DNA of 64,000 bases from Pilatotrama ljubarskyi (lineage: Eukaryota; Basidiomycota; Agaricomycetes; Polyporales; Polyporaceae), in the NCBI GenBank assembly GCA_022385805.1, contig MU277675.1, positions 41,182 through 105,181 of the forward strand. Reading direction: 5' to 3'. How positions within the stretch are numbered: position 1 is the stretch's first letter; each line of letters opens with the position of its first letter. Under the pieces are notes generated by a model that searched no databases, was not told where the DNA came from, and worked only from the letters and a program-made list of their open reading frames with translations. This document shows, piece after piece, positions 57,901 through 64,000 of the stretch. The position numbers were made by a program, and so were the translations under genes.

Positions 57901-60630
57901 ACCGTCTCGTCCGAGTACGACTACGGCGATGATGAGAGCGGGTACGGGTACTACTCGTACGACCTCGGCGCGTTCGCGGACCCCCTCGGCTCGCCGGACC
58001 TCCCGCCCCGCCGCCCGGTCATCGGGTACGGCATCCCCTGGCCCTCGACGCACCAGCGCGCGTCCGGGGCCTCGGGAGGTTCTGGCGGGTCGGGGTCGGG
58101 GTCGGGGTCCGGAGGGAGCATGTGCGACGTGCTGAGCGACCTGGAAGACCTCGCGGAGGACCTCACGGAGCGCTTCACGCTCTCCTCCCGCTCGGGCGCC
58201 GCCTCCAAGCGCTCCTCGTCCCTGTCGGGCAGCGGCGGCGACGTCTTCAGCAGCGACGACGGCCTTGCGGACGCGCCCGAAGGCGGCGCGAGCAGTGGCA
58301 GCGGCAACGGCTCGCGGATGAGCGGCCGGCCGAGCGGCGGGTCCAGCTCGTACGCGGGCGGCAGCTCCTCGAACGGACACGCCGGCTACTCTGCCTCCTT
58401 CCGCAGCGGGGAATTTCGCAGAGGCAGCGCGGACGACGGAGACGATGGGGACGACGACGACCGAAAGCGCCGCCCTGCGCGCCTGCCGATCTCAGCGACC
58501 GCCGCTGTGATCGACTCGGAGACGTCCGACGACGATGACGACGACGACGACCGTGATGGCGACAGTAGCAGTGATGAGGAGTCGCCGCGCCAAGGCCGCC
58601 AGCGCGAGAGGCACGACACGACGCGCCCGGGCATGCGCGCCCCCGTGCCCGCCGCCTCTGCGGCGGAGGACGACGAGGTGCCGCTCGCGCGGCAGATCCC
58701 GACCGCGCTTAGGGCGCAGCGCACGATCCGGCGGCAGGTGCGCGACGAGCTCGACCAGAAGCGGCAGGAGCGCCGTGCGCAGCGCGCTCAGCAGGCGTTG
58801 CTCGCTCAACAACAGCAGCAGCAGCCGACGCGTGCGCTGTCGTCTGCGGCGGAGGCGACGTTCCCCGCGCACGCACCGAAGCTGGTGGGCCGGCCGAGGA
58901 CGAAGACGCTGCCGAGCACGATGAGCAGTCCGTTCTCCGTCGGGGATCTGACGAAGAAGCTGCTGGGCTTGCAGTCGGTCGCGAGCCCGACGTCCGCCAG
59001 TACCAGCGCCAACGTCCCGCCCGTGCCTGCGTCCCCGATGGTGCCAAGGTCCAAGCGGCCCTCGTTCGATCTGCACGACCAGCACGCCTCTGCGTCCGCT
59101 CGTGGAAGGACTATGACGGTGGACCAGCACTCGTACACCGCGAGCGGATCAAGACAGGCGTCGCGTCCTCCGCCGCCGGAGGCTACGAGGACGTTGCGCC
59201 CTGTGCGCTCTTTCCACCGCCCCCGCAATGGCGATCAGGAAGTCCTCGTACCGCCCGTCCCCATCTCCGAGCGCACCTCAGCCGACCTCCAGCGACGGGG
59301 CACGACCACCACCAGGCGCAACCAGTCGGAGGAACCCGCGTTCCTCTCAACTCCCCCCGCAGTGTCTGCCCTGGACCCCCGCGCGTCCGCCCTCGACCGC
59401 GCACGCTCCGTCAAGTCGACCAAGTCCGCAAAGTCCAGCTCCTCCCGCCGGCCCAGCCTCGAGAAGCAACAGCAACAGCAGCGCTCCGCGGAGCCGGAGA
59501 GCATCTCCTCCGCATCGCGCTCGCGCGGTGTGGGCTCCTTGGGCGGCCCGAGCGCGGTCGCGTCGCCCACGTCGACGTTCTCGCAGCCTGCAGCGAAGGG
59601 CGCGGGGCAGATGATGTGGCAGCAGCGCGTGTTCATCGGGAATATGCAGCGGTTCTGCCTCGTCGAGATCGGGTCGGGGACGAGCGCGGGAGACGTGCTG
59701 TCCATGGTCGACGCGCAGGGTGCGCTCGAGCAGGGCGCCGGGAGTGGGGGTTGGATGTTGTGGGAGGTGTCGCAGGATTTCGGCATGGGTGAGTCTTGCG
59801 CAAGTTCAATCTCAGGCGCAAGAGAACCTATACTGACGAGTTGGCACAGAGCGTCCGATCCGGAGCTTCGAGATGCTGAGCGACGTGTGCGGGGCGTGGA
59901 ACACGGACAAGACTGTGAACCTGCTCGTGATCAAGAAGACGCTGCTCGCGCCGCTGCTGAGCCCGAAGGCGATGCCGGCCGCGTCGCCGACGTGCAGCGG
60001 GTACGTCCAGTGGGAATACAAGCGCGGCAAGTGGCAGAAACGCTGGATGGAGCTCAGGGAGCATAGCCTGTGGCTCTCCAAGCGCGACACCGTAAGTCCA
60101 CTCCATCTCACAGTGTTTTTGATGATGCGGCTTGCTGAACGGATGTGACGATGCAGGGCAAGGATGCGACGTTCTTGTGCTCGCTGAACAACTTTGACGC
60201 GTTCTACGTGACGCGCGTGCACAAGGCGCCGAAGCCGTACGTCTTCTCGGTCAAGTCCACGGACAGCCTCTCGTTCTTCGAGAGCACGTCCGACTACGTG
60301 CACGTCTTCTCCTGCGGAGAGGGCGAGGGCAAGAACTGGCTGGAGAAGATCCTCCTCGCTCGCGTACGGCTCTCCCGCGAACTGTCGTCACGCCTTTTGC
60401 TGATATCTGCTTTGTAGTCGTATGTGCTCTACCAGGAGCGCAACGTCCTCTCGTCTGCCTCCGGCAATGCTGCTGGTGGCTTGCAGCGAGCGATTACTCG
60501 CAAGCAGGCACCCGGCCAGCGGCCTGCCCAACCCCTCGTCAACGTCAGCGCACCCAAGGCTGATCCCATGAGCGCGCCGACCGGCTTCGAACCCGCCGCG
60601 GGCTCCCTTCTCGCGCGCCGGCACGCGTGA
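54968..60630 (+). CDS. Large RA-PH domain adaptor (Ras-association plus pleckstrin homology)
   Basis: Six exons (54968-55300, 55532-56332, 56419-59788, 59850-60091, 60157-60363, 60418-60630) give about 1,721 aa. The first 1,400 residues are disordered, rich in Ser, Pro, Thr and acidic runs, with poly-Ser-Pro, Gly-Ser repeats (SGGSGGSGSGSGSGGS) and a helical stretch (RRQVRDELDQKRQERRAQRA). The C-terminus has an RA domain (QRVFIGNMQRFCLVEIGSGT to TVNLLVIKKTLLAPLL) followed by a PH domain (SGYVQWEYKRGKWQKRWMEL, then HSLWLSKRDT, ATFLCSLNNFDAFYVTRVHK, YVFSVKSTDSLSFF, GKNWLEKILLAR). This RA-PH tandem is the arrangement of Grb7/MRL-type effectors that link small GTPases to membrane and actin. A role in hyphal polarity is inferred. 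The start at 54968 is the first ATG; an alternative is 55631, which would drop the first exon. Confidence 0.85.
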
Positions 60631-61161
60631 GAGTGTACATAGCGTCCGGCCATCGTCCGACAACCCGCCAGCCTACCCCTGTCTCTACTAATGTCCATCA
60701 TTTCCTGCTTTCTCCCCTAGATATGTAGTTTGCCACCACCACCACCACCACCACCACCGCGCATGCCGAGCGCGCCCCTCTCGTCAGGTTCACTCAGGAG
60801 CTATTTATCACGTTCGTGTACATGCCCTATCGATAACGCTTCGAGGTTCGGACGCGGGCCCGACCGCTCGCACATCGCTACTCCATCATTATCAGACGTC
60901 GTTCGTTCGCCTATTCACCCCCTGTATCGAGCATATCGTAATATGCAGCATGTGTAGCTAGTGCCGTCATGGGCGGATAGAATGAATTCGAAAGCGAAAC
61001 GGTGGCAAGTACAGCGAGCGCGAGATGAGACCTATGCTACAGAAAGATGCCGGCCGGAGTGGATAAGTGTGTCAGAAGAGATACCGAAACCACCCACGGA
61101 TTCGAGCAGACGGCCGGCAGGAAAGGGGAGGCAGGAATGCGAGAGAGAGCGGAGCCATGGC
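60631..61161. other. Intergenic region between convergent RA-PH and POB3 genes
   Basis: The 3' ends of both genes meet here. It contains the (CCA)n tract at 60733-60758 and no gene. Confidence 0.6.
60733..60758. repeat. (CCA)n microsatellite
   Basis: About eight tandem CCA units in the probable 3' UTR of the RA-PH gene, about 100 bases beyond its stop codon. Confidence 0.9.
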
Positions 61162-63448
61162 TCAGTCTGCGGTCTTGAGCTTCTTTTTCGCCGGCCCCTC
61201 CTCGTCCTCCTTCGCCTTCGGTTTCGGCTTTGGCTTCGGCTTCGGCCGCTCCTCCTCGTCCACGTCCATTTTCTCCTCGTCGTCGCTGCCCTTCTTCGCC
61301 TTCGGCTTGGGCTTCGGTTTCGGCTTTGGCTTCGCCGCGGCAGCCTTCTTCGGCTTGTCCTCGTCGGACTCGTCCGCGTCGCTTTCGCCCCCTTTGCTCT
61401 TCTTCGCCGGCGCCTTCTTCTTGGGCGCGGCCTTGGCTTTGCCCTTGCCCTTGCCCTTTGCGGACTTCATGAGGTCGCGGTCGCCGCTCGCGTCTGAGGC
61501 GGTTTGTCCGCCCTCGTCCGAGGAGTCGCTCTCCGTCGGCGAGCCAGAGTCGGATTCGGATGCTTGGAAGTCCTCGTCTGCGAGAGATAGACGTGAGCTG
61601 CTGCAATCTACGGTAAGGCCATAGGAAAGTGCGCATACCTTCTTCGCTGTCGTCGTCGTCGCCACCCAGTCGGGGTTTGGGCACCTCCTCGCCGCTGCTC
61701 GCGACGCTCTGCATCTCCTCGTCCTCGTCGTCATCCGCAGCCATGATCAGCTCGCCCTCCATCATCTCGTTCTTCGTCTTGACCTTCTTATCCTGTAGGT
61801 ACGCGTTCACGTGGTCGTACTCCTCCTTGTTGATCGACGTGAACGTGTACTCGGGTCCGCGCTTCGTGACGATCTTCAGGTCGAACGTCCGCGCGGCCGT
61901 CGCGCCGAGGCCTGCGCCCAGTCGCGAGAAGACGACTTGATGGATGTCCGAGAGCTCGATGAGCGTTGGCTGCTTTGAGACGAAGAAGATGTATTTCTCG
62001 AGCATGAACAGGTCGCCCTGCACGGCCTTGAGGTTGGCTTTGACGGATGCGTGGCCGTCTCGGCTGCGTGAGCATCGGTCAGCATGGCACGGTATAACAG
62101 TGTGGAACATTTGTACCTCTGGAAGTTGCCAATGCCAATGATTTTCTTTTTCGAGAGGGCACGGAAGACACTGGAGACGACCTCGAAAGTTGGGTCTTCG
62201 TAGTTCTTCTTGAGCTTCTCATACTGAGCGATCTCCTCCCTAGGGGCGTGATGAGTAGAGGCTTGAAAGAACGAGACATTCCTAGGACGTACTCGGACAT
62301 GTTCAACTCCGCCGTAATCTCCTCCTCGCGGTTGAACTGCATGACGAGATATTGATAGCGGGTCTGACCTTGCCTGATTGGTACGCTCAGGCCAAGCTAG
62401 GTCGCGAAAATGGTCAATATAGCAACGACACATCTCGAGGTGACATCGCTTACAATGAATAGGACGTGCTGGTCATCCTTGGGCAAGAGGAACAGCTTCG
62501 ATATGCTGCCGTACATGATCTTGTAGTCGTAGGTCCTGCCACGCAACCGCAAGAAGTCCGGATACATGTCGACGTCGTACCGCCCTCTTGGTGTGAGGAC
62601 GTTGACTTCGTCGAAGCTGAGGATGATGTCTCCCGCAACTTGGCCGAGTTCGGCTTTCTCCTTGACCATGTCGTGGAAGGCCTGTGCTGCACTGATCTCC
62701 TCGCCTTCGTCCTCTACGTCGGATTTCTGCGAGCCCGCATCTGACCCACGTTGACCCTTGACTTGGGTACCGGGGACGTAGAAGCGGATCTCGACCATCT
62801 CGTCCGGGGCGTTGCGCGTGGGTTGCTTGTTTTGTGTGGCGAACTCCAGCGACACTTCTGTCCGGCCCGCGATGTTCGAGTTCGCCACATTGGTGAGAGG
62901 GAGCTCAAACGCGGTTTTATTAGATACTAGGAAGGCAAGGTCTTGCCCTGGTTGCCGCAGTTTGAGTAACGAGACCAGAATGATGACGATGAAAGACGCA
63001 CCCTGGAAGTCTGTCACTCCCCAATTCCAGCCCTTGAAGGAGACCTCCTTCGTTTCGAGCACGACGCTGAAGTATTGCTTGAGTAGGTGGGCGAGCTTGT
63101 CATGGTCCTATTGTTTTCCGGCCCGGTCAGCTTGCGGGACACGTCGCTTGGGACGCTTACTCACCTCGCGCACGAAACCATCGAAGGTTTCTCTCGACCT
63201 GTCCTTCAAACCCACCCTGAGCTGGTAGTTGCGCGCGACGCGGATCCACTGTGCCCATTTGATGTCAGATGCTTGCATCGCGACCATGGCACTCCCAGCT
63301 TCCTGCTTCCACGCCATACCGCTGGCCGCGATACGGAACTCTATTGATTGTGAACATCTGGGTGTCTGACCATCTCAGTCAAAAGGTACGTACTGCCAAC
63401 GTCTGGAGAGAGACCATGGTAAATCTGGTCAAACTGTGTTGTCGTCAT
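61162..63448 (-). CDS. POB3: FACT complex subunit POB3 (SSRP1 without HMG box)
   Basis: Pob3 with Spt16 forms FACT, which reorganises nucleosomes in transcription and replication. ATG at 63448 ([19 protein letters not shown]) begins; the next exon has [20 protein letters not shown]. The N-terminal PH-like domain continues through [15 protein letters not shown] and [15 protein letters not shown]. The dimerisation and middle double-PH domains include [104 protein letters not shown] and [20 protein letters not shown]. An acidic region ([10 protein letters not shown]) follows. Instead of an HMG box the C-terminus has a Lys-rich tail with [14 protein letters not shown] and a second Lys-Pro run, ending AKKKLKTAD. 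About eight introns; inner boundaries are approximate. Lack of HMG is normal for fungi (Nhp6 supplies it). Confidence 0.94.
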
Positions 63449-64000
63449 GGCTCCTGCAGACGCTCAAACGTGGATAAATGGAGGAGAAGGTGACGGGAGG
63501 AGGCAAGAGCAGAGGGCTCAGAGAATGAGCGCGCGGACCCCGACGCGTAGAGTGGCTGCGACATCACGTGAGTCATGACGGGCGCCAAATACGCGCTTTC
63601 CGTGTCGTTCGGACTGTACTACTTACCTCGGTGTCCCCTTTGTCCGAGATTCAAGGCATGATGCATGAAGCTTGAAGCTTGAAGGCGTGAAGCTCCAAGC
63701 ACCTAGACATCACGATTAATTGATCACGTTAGCTTGGCAGACTTACCCCGCCTGCCAGGCTAACTAAGCCCGAATGCCCATGTCCTCCCTATGTGCCAGT
63801 AACTGGCCCAGTTAATTCCCTAATTCCCGAAAGAGCAACGAAGTCCTCTCTCCCAAATCCGTAAGTACCACGAGCGTCCGAAAGCGCCCCATCAATATCT
63901 CAATAGCCGAAACGCCGGGCGTTGAGTCGGCCGCCCATCAGCGCCCGGCGTTGATGCCGTCGGCAATGCTGTCTCCCGCGCTGTCCGGACGCTGTTTGAC
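63449..64000. other. Upstream region of POB3 to window end
   Basis: This contains the POB3 promoter. Short imperfect tandem GAAGCTT-type repeats lie at about 63666-63700, and GCCCGGCGTTGA-like motifs repeat at about 63912-63950. No gene is seen before the window edge. Confidence 0.5.

Noticed and set aside
57772..58380. 202-aa minus-strand frame
   Set aside because: Antisense of the Ser/Gly-rich disordered part of the RA-PH protein.
63660..63705. Imperfect GAAGCTTGAAGCTT-type tandem motifs considered as a satellite
   Set aside because: Only two to three short units; too small to call an array.
1..64000. CRISPR array, prophage, insertion sequence or complete transposon
   Set aside because: No regularly spaced repeats, no integrase or transposase, no terminal repeats seen; the window is intron-rich fungal DNA.

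Overview
The window is nuclear DNA of a filamentous basidiomycete, most likely an Agaricomycete. Genes have many short introns (about 45-65 bp, GT-AG, pyrimidine tract close to the AG). Coding DNA is GC-rich and genes are densely packed on both strands. The set of an SSRP1-type POB3 without an HMG box, a fungal tyrosinase, a multi-intron P450, a DysF-type peroxin and a GIG1-family protein also fits. I cannot name a genus; Polyporales-like is a guess.

Layout. 1-10,097 (+) is the 3' two-thirds of midasin (MDN1), cut by the left window edge. 10.1-17.6 kb is gene-poor and holds one tiny two-exon gene for a secreted, probably Kex2-processed peptide (14,257-14,466, -). 17.6-26.1 kb holds a SAC3/GANP-like protein (+), phosphopantothenoylcysteine decarboxylase (-), RanGAP RNA1 (+), a GIG1/DUF3605 protein (-) and a tyrosinase (-). 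26.1-28.7 kb has no gene I can defend. 28.7-38.0 kb holds a Rad60/NIP45-type SUMO-like protein (-) divergent from a GCFC/PAXBP1 splicing factor (+), an atypical homeodomain protein (-) and a polytopic membrane protein (-). 38.7-41.8 kb holds an intact P450 and a broken 5' fragment of a second P450. 41.9-51.3 kb holds a Pex24p/DysF membrane protein (-), an LYR-motif protein (+), a 110-aa hypothetical (+), tRNA-Gly(GCC) (-), U2 snRNA (+), COX20 (+), a Cdc25-like rhodanese (-) and mitochondrial porin (+). 51.3-55.0 kb is a second gene-poor stretch. 55.0-63.4 kb holds a very large RA-PH adaptor (+) and FACT subunit POB3 (-).

Most genes are unlinked housekeeping functions: ribosome assembly (MDN1), nuclear transport (RNA1), splicing (U2, GCFC), chromatin (POB3), genome stability (Rad60), CoA synthesis and mitochondrial function (COX20, LYR protein, porin). 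There is no biosynthetic cluster; tyrosinase and the P450s are 12 kb apart with housekeeping genes between them.

Splice models were built by hand from splice signals and reading frame. For MDN1, the secreted peptide, the SAC3-like gene, PPCDC, RNA1, GIG1, tyrosinase, the homeodomain gene, LYR, the 110-aa gene, COX20, porin and RA-PH, the exon phases and summed lengths close exactly. For the remaining genes only selected junctions were checked. The most novel item is the peptide precursor at 14.3 kb.
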